DNA of 64,000 bases from Polytrichum commune (Eukaryota; Streptophyta; Polytrichopsida; Polytrichales; Polytrichaceae), in contig OX485804.1 in NCBI GenBank assembly GCA_950295325.1, forward strand, positions 50,270,429 through 50,334,428. Direction: 5' to 3'. Each line of letters starts with the position of its first letter. Position 1 is the stretch's first letter. Under the pieces are notes generated by a model. The model saw nothing but the letters and a program-made list of their open reading frames with translations, searched no databases and was not told the origin of the DNA. The position numbers were made by a program, and so were the translations under genes. Shown in pieces: positions 12,060 to 23,351 of the stretch.

Positions 12060-13243
12060 CTACACTAAATATGATATATAGTGTCACCAATTCTAATTGT
12101 CTTGCTCAATACTAATTGTAAACTGCGGTGTACTGTCACCAACACTAAATGTTAACCCAACATTATTTGTCATTCCTTGTAATTTTTTATTTTTTTCGGC
12201 GGGGGGATTATAGATTTACAGTGCTGCAATAACTGTCACTTAGTAAGTGATTTTTCATCCAAATTTCAATCATCCATGACAATATTTCATTATGTAAATG
12301 TTAGGGTGCACAATATACCAACTTTGTTTGAATGATTGGCATGGATTTCACAATTTCATGTACTAACCAGTTTGGTTTTGAGTTCACAATTCATAAGTTC
12401 ACAGAGCCAAGTTGTGAAGAGAAGAATATTGTTGGAATATAAGTTATGAATCCTGATGATGGTAGTAAATGCCCATTCCATTTTGAATCACAATCAGATC
12501 GTTTGTGGCGTGATGAGTAAAATTTGTCTTAAACCTTGAGCTAAAGTCTTCAAAACTCCAAACCTCACATGCCTTTCTCCTATTGCATACCAACACTTAG
12601 AGGTCAAACTTGGATCTCTAGCTACACATGAGCTTCAAAGGTGGCGGTTATGTATGAGAAATCCGACCGATCTAGATACAATAGAAGTGGTCAAAGGGAT
12701 CATGTGAAGCTACACAAATTGGTATTCGATCTGAAGCTCAAGTGCTAACCTTCAATGATTAAAACCGAAAATTGGTAAAGACGGTACATAGTGCAATTGA
12801 ACTTGAGAGCTTGAGCTAAACTCTAGAAACTCCAAGAGATCTCCGGCTACACAATAATATTCGAAAGCTGCCTCCAAAACCGTAGGAGAATATCAATAAA
12901 GAAATTCAATGTAGTGTAACAAATTATTTTGTTTGACTCATCTGATTAGGTCAATTGGACAATGAAAGTGGAACCCACAAGCAAACTCTCAAGCAAAGTC
13001 TCAAGCAAATTCTACAAGCAAAGTCTCAAGCAAACTGTGAAAGGAGTCGTTAGGGTGGAGACTGCGCAACCTTGAGAAGTGTGGGCGAACAAGAGCAAGT
13101 AGGGTTTTGGGCATTGAACTTCAAGTTATCATCCATCATTCAGGACATTATTTGTCCACTTATTCATAATAACTGTCACTAGAAAAGTTACCACAGTGAC
13201 ATAAAATACCATATGATGCTAAATATCATATTTAGTGTAGTAA
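12060..13243. mobile_element. ~1.2-kb element with CACTA-like palindromic ends
   Basis: The left end reads CTACACTAAATATGATAT (from 12060) and the right end reads ATATCATATTTAGTGTAG (to 13243), an inverted pair. Each end is itself nearly palindromic. The CACTA...TAGTG ends suggest a non-autonomous CACTA element, but no clear 3-bp target duplication is visible and there is no transposase. A lone copy of the end palindrome is at 225-247. A 12-bp minisatellite lies inside, at 12979-13040. Confidence 0.45.
12979..13040 (+). repeat. Minisatellite, about five 12-bp units
   Basis: Imperfect tandem copies of AGCAAAGTCTCA, with variants AGCAAACTCTCA and AGCAAATTCTACA. Confidence 0.7.
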
Positions 13244-13990
13244 AATCATCCCTCCCTCCCTCCCTCGTGGTTTGTTCCTCCTCCCTCAACTCCCTTCCAT
13301 GTTACTTACGCACTCTTTGAGTCTTCCCTTGCCCACATATGCATTGTATTCAAGATAGTTCTACTGAAATCCATGATTATGATTATGTGTTCCAAAGACA
13401 AAGCCTAAGCATGCAAGAAAATTACAATGAAATATGGTCCAATTTTTGCGCTTCAGGCTTGGGAATATTAGGATATTGTCCCAGTTTTTTCTTGCACCAA
13501 CTCAACGGCCACCTCGGCTCGGCACTAGTATAATGTTGAGGTTAGAACCCAAGTTAACTATCAGTGTTTTTAGTAGATAAAATCCATTTGATAAAGTCAA
13601 GTGAGGTTGGGCCTTTAGGGTTGGGGTGAACCAACCTGTACATTGGTTCTTTGGAAGCAAGAGTTTAGGCATCCAACAAGAAACAAGTGTATGGGTTGTT
13701 TTGCCCAAATCGGTCCTTTAGGCCCTGGGTGCACTGCCAGTTAGAGGATAACCACTATTGAGTTTTAAGGTTGGTTTGCCCAAAATCCTACCTTTCAATT
13801 ACTTGGTGAACCTCTTGAACCCTCTCTACTTTTTGGGCACCTCAAATTCATGTTCACTTCTAACTTTAGCATTTCTACAAAGCATACGGCTCAAGTAGTT
13901 GTGAGAAGTTAAATCTTCTTCTTCTTTTAAAGAAATTTAAAAATATATAAAATAATTCAAATTTAACAACTTTTACTTCAAGTTTTAATC
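13244..13990. other. Spacer, no gene seen
   Basis: A short CCCT-rich run is at about 13250-13270. No protein-like frame was found. Confidence 0.4.
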
Positions 13991-14421
13991 TTTATTGGCT
14001 CTGTCTATAGGGCAAAGACTATGCATCAACTTCTTCGTTTCAAGAGCAAATTTCCTAACCACTTTGTGTTCACACTTGGACGTTACTTGTTCTTGTTATT
14101 TTTGGTCCACTTTATGTAATGTGGATGTTAACTATAGTTTTATATATATATATATATATATATATAAGTGCTCCCTAAAATGCATTGAAAGAAATCTAGT
14201 TAACTATAGTTATTTCAGTAGTTCTTGATTATTTATTTTTAAATTTTTGGGTGATAAATGAGTAGCTTCAATCCTCGACCTGTATTCGAGAAGAAAGTGC
14301 ACAAAATCCAAGAAAGGTTTGGTATAGTGAATAGCCATGAATTGGCATAAGCAAAGTGGACAACTACAATTATAGTCTTTCATAATAAAGGACAGAGCCT
14401 CACGGTTCTACCGTTTTCTTG
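13991..14421 (+). mobile_element. ~430-bp element A, copy 1
   Basis: The inner ends are GGCTCTGTC (13997) and GACAGAGCC (near 14392-14400), and the element includes flanking TTTATT and TCACGGTTCTACCG. It matches 55341-55782 in inverted orientation over its whole length. A (TA)n microsatellite is at about 14140-14166. The boundaries come from the second copy, where the element interrupts a repeat that is uninterrupted at 14815-15045. It has no coding capacity and its class is unknown. Confidence 0.65.
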
Positions 14422-14814
14422 TTAGTTTTTACATTAGGCAAAGACTATGTGATCACTTTTGGCCGTGGACAATGTGCTTCAAGAAGAATGTAGTAATGGA
14501 TGAGAAAAATCATTGGATGAAAATTTTATAGGTTGTTTTTTCTCGTCCATAAGTTTCCCCTTGAATGAATGTAAACATATGAATGAGGAAACTAGATAAT
14601 TAATGTGGATGAAACTAAACTAAGTTTAGACAACTAGAAATGCATGCAAGAAACTAGATAGAGTTATCTAGAACTTGAGTTAACTCTCACCATTAAGATA
14701 AGGCACAACAACCTTCAACCAATCATCAATTCATCCAATGGGCAAAGCTTTACGTGTGTAGCATCGCGTTTATTAAACAACTTGTTTACATTTGTTTTTT
14801 TTTATAGAATATGC
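14422..14814. other. Spacer between element A and the empty-site repeat
   Basis: No gene or repeat recognised. Intron-like composition is not evident. Confidence 0.35.
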
Positions 14815-15045
14815 CCCATATCATGTGATAGAGACATAATTGTGAAGACTACCTTTGAGTGGTAATAGGCCCCAGGTAATGCATGTCAGAACTTAATGGT
14901 TTGGTGAAGCTCAGTGGAAGCTCAATGAAATTTCCAATTTAATATGAAAAGAGATGATAATTATAAATAAAGTTTTTTCAAATGTCATTTTAAGACGAAC
15001 AAGCCTCTTGTGGTGAAGCCACATTCCCTTGTTTAATTATCATTT
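14815..15045 (+). repeat. Uninterrupted copy of the 55255-55920 repeat (empty site)
   Basis: This matches 55255-55340 followed directly by 55783-55920. Landmarks are CCTTTGAGTGGTRATAGG, AATGCATGTCA and AAATTTCCAATTTAATATG. At the point where the other copy carries element A, this copy is continuous near position 14894. The underlying sequence has no recognised function. Confidence 0.65.
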
Positions 15046-15421
15046 CTACAATATAACCAAAAAAATCACCAAAAAAATGTACCAATAATTTTAGGTTCAT
15101 GCTCTACTTCAAGCACTTCAGTTAACTCCTCCTCCCACGAACCTGATAGGGAGAGAGCTAGAGACAAGGCCAGTTATGCTATCCTTAGCTAATGCCACCG
15201 GACCTAAACTAGCGGTGTGACCACAAAAATTCAAGATAAGTTCACATAACTAGTCTTTAACTGGCTGTGCAGCCACGGCCTTCGTTAATAACGAATTGTT
15301 GTTTACGAAGTTAACAGAAGCCTGGATGGGCCTCATTACGGCTTGTTGATGTTGCTGCTGCTGCTGCGGAGTTTGGAAATCACGGGAACTTTGGCACAGG
15401 ATTTGAGGACGACAAGCATCC

Positions 15422-16799
15422 ATGGCAGGTCTAGACCCAACTCCAAGCACGACCATGCATCATGTTGCGGTTTCGCAAGTTGATTCAGCGACAGCAGAGC
15501 ATGCGGTGACGGTCAGCATCCTTGGATCGGGTGGGAATAACTCCACTGTGGTTGCCAGCAATTTGGCCTTGGAGTCCCGCGATCAGTCCAGACCTAAGAA
15601 CGCCGAAGACGCGACAAAGTTGGATGTAATCGCAGCACCAGATTCGAGGGAGCAGGTTTCTCAACTCTGCAAGTATGTGTGACATATCTCATCACTAGTA
15701 TTGTACTACACATCCTGCGAATATTTTTTCAGTACTGTCTCACTGGATCATGCAGACGAACTCGTTAGACGATATTCCTTCGGGAGGATCTTCTAAGCTG
15801 CAGGCTGATAGTCAATATCCTCATCGTGAAGTTAATAGAAGAAGTGGACATCTCATGTAAGTTATTGATTACAACCTTTGATTGCACAGGATCTGTAAAG
15901 AAGGCAAGACGGGAGACGAGGACCCCCTGATTTGTCTTGCTTGCAGTTGTCCCAGTGACCTACGCCCAGCTCACCGTTCTTGCATTAAAGCTTACTTCGG
16001 TAAAGGAGTGAAGGGTGGAGAACTTTTCTGTCGGCTTTGCAGGTGATCAATAAACTTTCACTATTTCCTCACAAACTTGACTTGCAGATTGGCTAGCTGG
16101 AGCTTGTCAGAGGAATGACAATCACGTAAGTTCGTCAATTGGTAAGGATTTTGTTTCGTGATGATTGATATAAAGGTTGATCGATCTTATCCTATCCACG
16201 TCCTGAATCATTGAATGCAAACAAGTGAGTCATGATGATTGACTTTAATTTGGTAACTGAATTCACATGTGCAGAGATGTGTTTAGGCATCACATATCCA
16301 AAGTGGCTGTAGGGATCAGCTCCGGTGACGATGACAAAAGAGAGAGCATGAAAACCCAAGCTAAGCAGGTGGGAGTCAAAGGAATCGGAATTTATCCAAC
16401 ACCGCCACCTCTTTCGGACCACCATGTTGAGATGCCGCCTACTCTTGTGAGTTCCTCTTAATTGCATGCCCATGGTTTTGATTGATGTGCACAATTAGTT
16501 AGGTGAAGTGCGACTTAAGTGATAGATTTAATCCAAAGTTTAAAGGTTTATGACCATACCCTAATTTTGTCGAGCAAGTTTGTGTTGTAAAGCTTAAAGT
16601 GCTCGCTTGTGGATGCATTACAAGTTGGACTTTTCATATTTTCCAGGATGTATCAAATGCCCGTAAAGCTGAGGAGAAGGCGTCGTTACACAAATTGGAT
16701 ATGATTGAGAGAATCGAACTATGTGTGTTGATCGTGTTGGCTCTCATCGTCGTGGCTACAATAGTGTTTACGATAGCTTTCCTTGTGTTGACCGACTAG
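15422..16799 (+). CDS. RING-CH (MARCH-like) membrane E3 ubiquitin ligase
   Basis: Model: exons 15422-15672, 15890-16042, 16275-16446 and 16647-16799, encoding 242 aa. All introns are GT..AG and in frame. The zinc ligands span exons 1-2: C83-x2-C86-x15-C102-x-C104-x7-H112-x2-C115-x15-C131-x2-C134. This C4HC3 spacing is the RING-CH (RINGv) pattern that recruits E2 enzymes. A Pro-rich linker follows, then an amphipathic segment with KAEEKASLHKLD and one C-terminal transmembrane helix (about 217-240). The likely role is ubiquitination of membrane-associated substrates from an internal membrane. The single C-terminal helix differs from animal MARCH proteins, which usually have two. A 15-nt microexon at 16111-16125 could be included without breaking the frame. 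The start is the first ATG of the frame, and a downstream start is possible. Confidence 0.85.
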
Positions 16800-18989
16800 A
16801 GGGATCTAGTATACAAGGGGCAACATGGTGGTGGGGTGAGGCAGCCGTTCCTGAAACGGTCTGCCGTTGACGGCGGCATGTTGGGTGGTCGGTCCGGGCA
16901 TGGATTCCTATGTATGAGAAGACACATGTCCATACTAGTGCAATCCATTTATGCAAATATTGGTGACATTTCGATTGGACAACATGTTCAAGAAACATTC
17001 CCCCGCGGGTAACTCTGTTGTAGGGATATGAACCACATGTGATAAAAACGGTATTTTCAATGGGACTATGAAATGATGCACATATTCATGGGATGTTCCA
17101 TACATTTGATGAATCTTATTGAAATATAACTAACCTATTCCCAATACAAATCTCGAATACCCTATATTTATGTTGTTAGTTTTATAAATTCTACATCTTT
17201 CGATTTTATTCCACTGTATATTTTTTCGCTGCATGTGATTTAAAAAGAGTGACCTCCCCGAGGAATTCTTCAGCTTCATGGGTTTGCTCCTTGTAGAAGT
17301 TTGATGCCTGCTATGCAGATTTATATCTTTTAACATTCAGAAATATTGTGCAACTCAAGCTTGTCAGGTCATCCCTTCATGTTATTCTAGTGCGGGAAAC
17401 GTATTTGATGTAGAGATCAGCAACTTGGTAGGTCTTTTGTGTGGGTTTTACCACAATCGCCCCACTGTAGAACAAATTTTCCAAGACTTTAGTATCCTTA
17501 ACTTAGCTGCCAGGTATGAATTTGTCCTACAATAAGCACAAGAATTAAGTTCGCCCTGACGGAGTTAATTGCATATTGCTTACAATATAGTACAGATACA
17601 GCATTTTGTTACTAGACTTCAGAAAATTACAGCTTTTCTGTTAATTGAGAACTTATCTGCAAAGGCTTCAGATTGCAGACTTCTGATAGCTATCCTCTGC
17701 ACAGTAATTACCTACACTAAAAAAACCTATGAAAAACTCACTCGCACCAGAACTGGCAAGGATACCTCCTGATTCTTCTCATCTAAAGATTGCTTTTGGA
17801 GGTTGAGATCTAGAAATTACAAATGAACACAATGGAGACATACATTAATTCTATACATAAAAGGGATTGTTCGAGGAAGTATTCATATCTTGCAGAATGA
17901 CCAGACTAGACTAGCCTAGACAATTCATGACTGGATAACTCAATAGAGCGAATGCAATACATTTTTGCAGATTTTCGTACCGTTTCAATCATTAAAACTG
18001 TTGAAGGAATGTTCCTGAAGCTTCTTAGGTTTTGCTAGTATTTGCAGATATTTTGTGCATGCTGAGCAGATTTCTATCTTGTATATGAACTACGTGTAAC
18101 TTGTAAGGTCATTCCTTCATACATATTCTACACACAAAAAAAGAGTATCTGATGTGTCAAGACTGTTCTCAAGAGGTTGAGTAATTAAGTGCAACCTGAC
18201 AAGTTTACGGGTGAACAAAATGGATCAGAGCCTTAACATTGAACAAAAGAAAAGTGTTCGAGGAAGTTGACAATCACTGGCCATTATGCCCTTTGCCATC
18301 TTTGTGAAGAATGAACAACAACGAAGACAAAATGGTGGAAGGAAGTCAGTTAATGTGTCCACATTGGCAGAGCCAGCAACACGTGGAGTGTCTACACAAC
18401 CTAGTCCTCCAGTAGCTACTCAAATTGGTCATATTACAAGAAGTGACAAACATGCACCTAGGTTGGTCAACTGTTGAAGTTATTATTTCTCAAGGTAAGC
18501 CATTTCTCAATGAAAACTTATTAGAATTTGCAAGTGTAGCTCTTTTCTTCAAGCCTCTTATTATAATTCATAAATTGCTTATTATAAACTTTTGTATTAA
18601 AATTTTAACAACAATTCCTCTTCTTAAGCTACAGTAGTGACCCTTGCTTCTTGTACAAAGTATTGCCACCCCGGAATTATAGCTTGGCAGAGATCAAAGC
18701 ATGCAGCTATTCCTCTATAAGGATTCTAATTTGTGAATCTAAGGCAATATGAAACAGGTTGTGATTGATGGTCACCAGGTTACTATAAATTTTGAATGGA
18801 TCACAAAATTCGGATGCTATTCAGAATGCATGGTGGATCAACAAACATAGCACTATTATGAAATTCAAGTTCCGGAGAGTGTTTCAAGTCGATGTAATTA
18901 AGGATACCATACGTTTCATTAAACTAAGTCCACAATTTCACATATATAGGTATAATCCTCTATATAACACATGTTGCTTCATATGTTGC
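16800..18989. other. Spacer with a degenerate local duplication
   Basis: The block near 17300-17420 (GCAGATTTATATCTT, GTCAGGTCATCCCTTCAT, GTATTTGATGT) is echoed near 18065-18160 (GCAGATTTCTATCTT, GTAAGGTCATTCCTTCAT, GTATCTGATGT). A GTTCGAGGAAGT block occurs at about 17868 and 18256. No gene was recognised. The 63-codon frame at 18286 has no known motif. Confidence 0.45.
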
Positions 18990-19709
18990 CTCGGGGGGTG
19001 CACTGTACTAAACATGTACGAGTATACGTGAGTGCACAGGAGGGGTATTGATTTGGACCTTGCCGTATTACGTATACATACGGTATACATGTTATAATTT
19101 ATAATTACATACATATATGGAAGGCCTTTAAAAAGTATACAATAATTGTACTTGTATGATACTGTTACTATATTACATATCATAAGTTTTCATATTGGAT
19201 GCGGAAGAAGTTTTGTAATCGTTGGGTGGAGTATAGGGTTCCAATTGACTTGATGGACCGTCCATCAAACGTGGAGATTGGTTTATGTTGGTATCAAAAA
19301 GGGGCTAACAACAAGTGGACATATGATCTTACTAATCATTTGATGGTAGACTTAGAGACAATAATTGCATTGGCTACAATGACATATATTGGTGAATCAA
19401 ATGTTTAATTATAAGTTACATCCGGGAGATGAAAAAGTTTTCAACGACTTTGATGATGAAAGCTAGGATATTTTGTTATACATATTATAGGGGTTGATTA
19501 TTGTTCAAAAGTATATTTGTATACTTATGTTAATGACTATATATGAATGGATGTTTTTTTGTGTATACATATTGTCACTTGTATATTTATTGTTGCAATT
19601 GTATGTGTATTACTTCATTTCACAAAAAATAACTTGTATATAGGGGGTTTTTAGAGTATGCAGTGAACGCACGTGATTCTAGGTTTTACTGAAAGGTGCA
19701 CCCCCCGAG
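18990..19709. mobile_element. 720-bp hAT-like non-autonomous element
   Basis: The terminal inverted repeats are CTCGGGGGGTGCAC (18990-19003) and GTGCACCCCCCGAG (19696-19709), 14 bp and exact. Both sides carry the direct 8-bp sequence TATGTTGC (18982-18989 and 19710-19717). An exact 8-bp target duplication points to the hAT superfamily, although these TIRs lack the usual CAGGG start. The inner frame at 19199-19408 (69 codons) has no recognised transposase motif. Related end sequence lies at about 33195-33415. Confidence 0.8.
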
Positions 19710-22700
19710 TATGTTGCTCAACAATGTACATTGGATCACCCTTTATTGTCCAAGGAATTGATAATGATCACTCATACCTTGCATTGCCAAAGAGAAGCAT
19801 TACTTCATTTATATTCAACTCATTTTCAAAAGTTGAAATCCATTAATATTACTTGGATCAATCCAAGGCATAGATCCGAGGTTGTCATGATCATCAAGAG
19901 GTTACTATATATGATGTGTGAATAAATTACAATTAAACTCAGTTGGGTACTATTTAGGATGGTGAACCATTGTAATGTTAGGAAAATGAAGCTCCGAATG
20001 GTGTTCTAGGAATTCTAATGAACTCTAATGATTTATGGTGGAATTTAAAAAGTCTAACGTAGTTCGAACCAAAAGCATGGCTCAAGTAACCTTTAAACTC
20101 CTAGATGAGTAGATGAACAACCAAGTGATTTAGAGAGCTTTTTTGGGAAGTAGAAACCCAATTTTGCAACTAATTTTTGTTAAGAATGCAACTTTTTACC
20201 AAATAAAAATCACTTATTTTGTATATTGTCCATACAACATATAACCTTTTTTATCTTTATTGATAACAAGTAAAATTTATAACGTTATAACCTTGCGTGA
20301 TTCCAAATAGTAAGTGACATTAAAAACCATTAACGGTGTAAATGTCACATTTGCATGGAGCCTTTTCTTTGCACTTACACGTGATCTTTTAACTTGGGAG
20401 CTTAAACTTTTTAACATGCTTACAATGTTTACATGGCATCTTGATGGATACCATGTGTAACAGCTACAACATTGAGCTCTCAGTCATCTTAGACAATCTC
20501 TGGATCAAAATCCTAAGCTATCTCCAAGAGGTCACTAGGGAATGTTGGGAGGTCAAACTTTCCTTTTGTGGGCCCCTTGCAAATTACGGGCTTTCAACCA
20601 TTCATTGGCTCATCATGGCTTTTCTTTTGTTTAATATCTCACTTTGAGCATGGCTGCCTTATACTTATTCAAAGTTCAGACTGTATAGGGAATTCAAGGA
20701 CCGGTCAAGATCGTAATAGTGTGAGCTTTATGATGTCAGCATGTGGAAATTCCCAAATGATGTATTTCTCAACAAAGTTCCAGAGGTCTTCATTCATGGA
20801 CTCATCAGGGAGGCACTAGCATGGGAATCATAAACTCATTCATTGTCAATGACAGGGCTCCAATCAAAAAAGTCCCTACATGATTGAGGGCCGACTCATT
20901 CCAATTTGACTTTATAGGACTAATTCAGAATCTCTGATCCTATTTTCAACGTCACATTATCTAGTAATAGTCATTTCCAGGTTTTAATACAATTTACTGC
21001 ATTTTCACCTTCCCAATGGACGAGTTTACGCAGACATCACGAACCCCTAACTGGAGGCAATTATCGCACACAAACATAATTCTCATCCATCCAGCATAAA
21101 AATTTAATTCCCTATAGATTGTGGCCGATTCATCTCCATACTCATTCAGGATTGTTAAAGCTAGTTCCGGAGTATTAATATATGAGCGGTGTGCTATTCT
21201 GGGATTTCACGTCAAATGAATATGTGCTGGTATTCAATAATTTCCTCCCTCTCCTTTATTCATCTTTAAGGCTCTTTCTAATGTGGCTGGTGAAATGGAG
21301 AGCAGAGGTGGAGCTTTCAAACTAGTACGCGACTGCAAATTTTTAGGTCACAAAGTAAGATATGTAGGAGTGATGTCCTCACTATACTGATTATCCCAAT
21401 TAGTGCATCTTACTAATCGAAGTTGCGCAGTACAATAACGATGCAATCACGTTTAATCAGTGAAGTTCAATAGGTTATTCGGACATTATACAACATGAGC
21501 ACTGTTGTGTGGTAAAATCTTATACTTTCGTTTTAAAACCATCGCATTGTGTAGCTCCAAATAGAAGCATGCACTAATTAGGATTAGCAGTAAGGTGAGG
21601 GCATTTTGAGCAAAATCGGACCTCATGTTGTTAAGTCCGGTTGCGTCTTGATTAGCTTAGGATTCGCTTTATTAAACTCCAGTATATTCTATAGATCCCT
21701 CTCAACTGATAAAGGATTGAACCGGTGATCTCTCAAACACAATAAGCCAATCTGAGTAATTAGACACATTTGAACGATATATACAAAGCTTCAGGTTTAT
21801 AGCTAAGAACATACACCAAAGAGACATGTAATGACACTCATCTAGAATCAATGATAAATTTATTCATTTACGAGTATGGGTCCCATGTGCTTGTTGAAAG
21901 AGAAAGAGAACCTGCACGCAGGAATCAGAGACCTAGTGCAAATAAATTTCGCAACTGGTAGAGACAATTCCCAAGCTCATCCAAAGGTTAGGAATGTGAG
22001 TGATGTTGGAATGGCTTCCGAAGTCCTTTTCTCGGATTAGACTTTGTAATTCGCAACACTTGCAAATAAGGTAAATTGAGTCACATGAATGTAAATCAAA
22101 AAATTGAAAACGTGCAGAAATCAAATGGTAACAACCACAAGATCACAAACTATGATAAGCACCTACAATCACGGATAGTGGCCCAAACAATAATGTCAGG
22201 ATATAATTGAAAAAGGATACAATTCTATTGAGGCAGTGTCCATCGTTTGCTGTAGTACTCTCCTTGGTAAACTCACCCATACAGATGTGTCGCGGACGCT
22301 CCATTATACTTTGTTCAGAAAAACCAAAAGCATTCGCAAGCAAGTGCAACCATGCATCACGCCATGCATCACAATTGTCCTTGCAAACTAGGTTCGCAGA
22401 AAGTACCCAAGAATGGTTTCCAGATTTAAACTATTCACTCAAACCTCGTTTTGATTTGGAGACTGTTCAAACAAACATTATGAATACACTAAACTACCCA
22501 TTGAGTTACAAGCTGTACCAATGAGGTGAACAAAGCAATGACGAAATTGGACTTGTGAGCCTGAGCAGACTGAACACTGGAGTCTCCTGTAACGTAGTGT
22601 TGAGTCTGAGCGATTTTGTTGACATGTCTATTCCAGATTAGATACAAGGAGGCACATTATCACCCGTAATGGATGACCCTGCCGTAGCATTGACCACTTC

Positions 22701-23351
22701 ATCGAATATTGACATGTTAAATTGCCATCAGCTCTAGTAGGTTAGGCGCCTACTACAACCCGTGGCAAGGGCCCTCACATCCAGAACCTAGTTCACAAGA
22801 ATACAGAGGCAAGAGGAATCTTGTGCTGCAACAAATGTTTATCTCTATTACAGTGTCGGTAGTGTAGGTAAACGGAACTTACATGTTGACATGGACAACA
22901 CCATTCATCCCTTCCAGATCAGTGGATTTGGCTAACGATACAAGTACCGGATCAATCTTAGGGATAGAGCTGGAGCCGTCTAAATGAGATACATTATTAA
23001 AGAGGTCGAAATGCACCTCTTCCAACATACGAGCTATATGCTGTCATGTGCAAAATTGGATATGGTGTTCCTGGTTGCCCAAAAAAAGCACGCTTCCCGC
23101 TCCTCGAGAACAAGATGGAACATTGTGTTGCTCTTCAGTTAGCAATCGTGCAATAAGACCTTCGATTGAAGAAGTCATCCCTGCAAGACACTTCTGGCCA
23201 TCTTCTCCCAAAAGGATATGTATCAAACCTGTGTCAAAATTATAATTGTGTCCGACGTAATCTGCCAATGTCTGATGCTACCAACATGCGAACATCACAA
23301 TTGCAGTGCATGTGCGTCTGCAGAATGTTTTCAGCTCAAGCTGGAGGAATC
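19710..23351. other. Intergenic DNA, no gene seen
   Basis: Several 60-105 codon frames exist (for example 22207-22524), but none resembles a known family or continues through plausible splice sites. The part next to 23352 may be 3' UTR of the minus-strand gene that ends there. Confidence 0.4.

Noticed and set aside
15250-15456. Gln-rich minus-strand frame
   Set aside because: A CTG run gives poly-Gln in this frame. It overlaps the start of the RING-CH gene on the other strand and has no other support.
16088-16125. 38-nt exon 3 of the RING-CH gene using the acceptor at 16086-16087
   Set aside because: It shifts the frame and gives a stop within the exon. Skipping it or using the 15-nt version keeps the frame.
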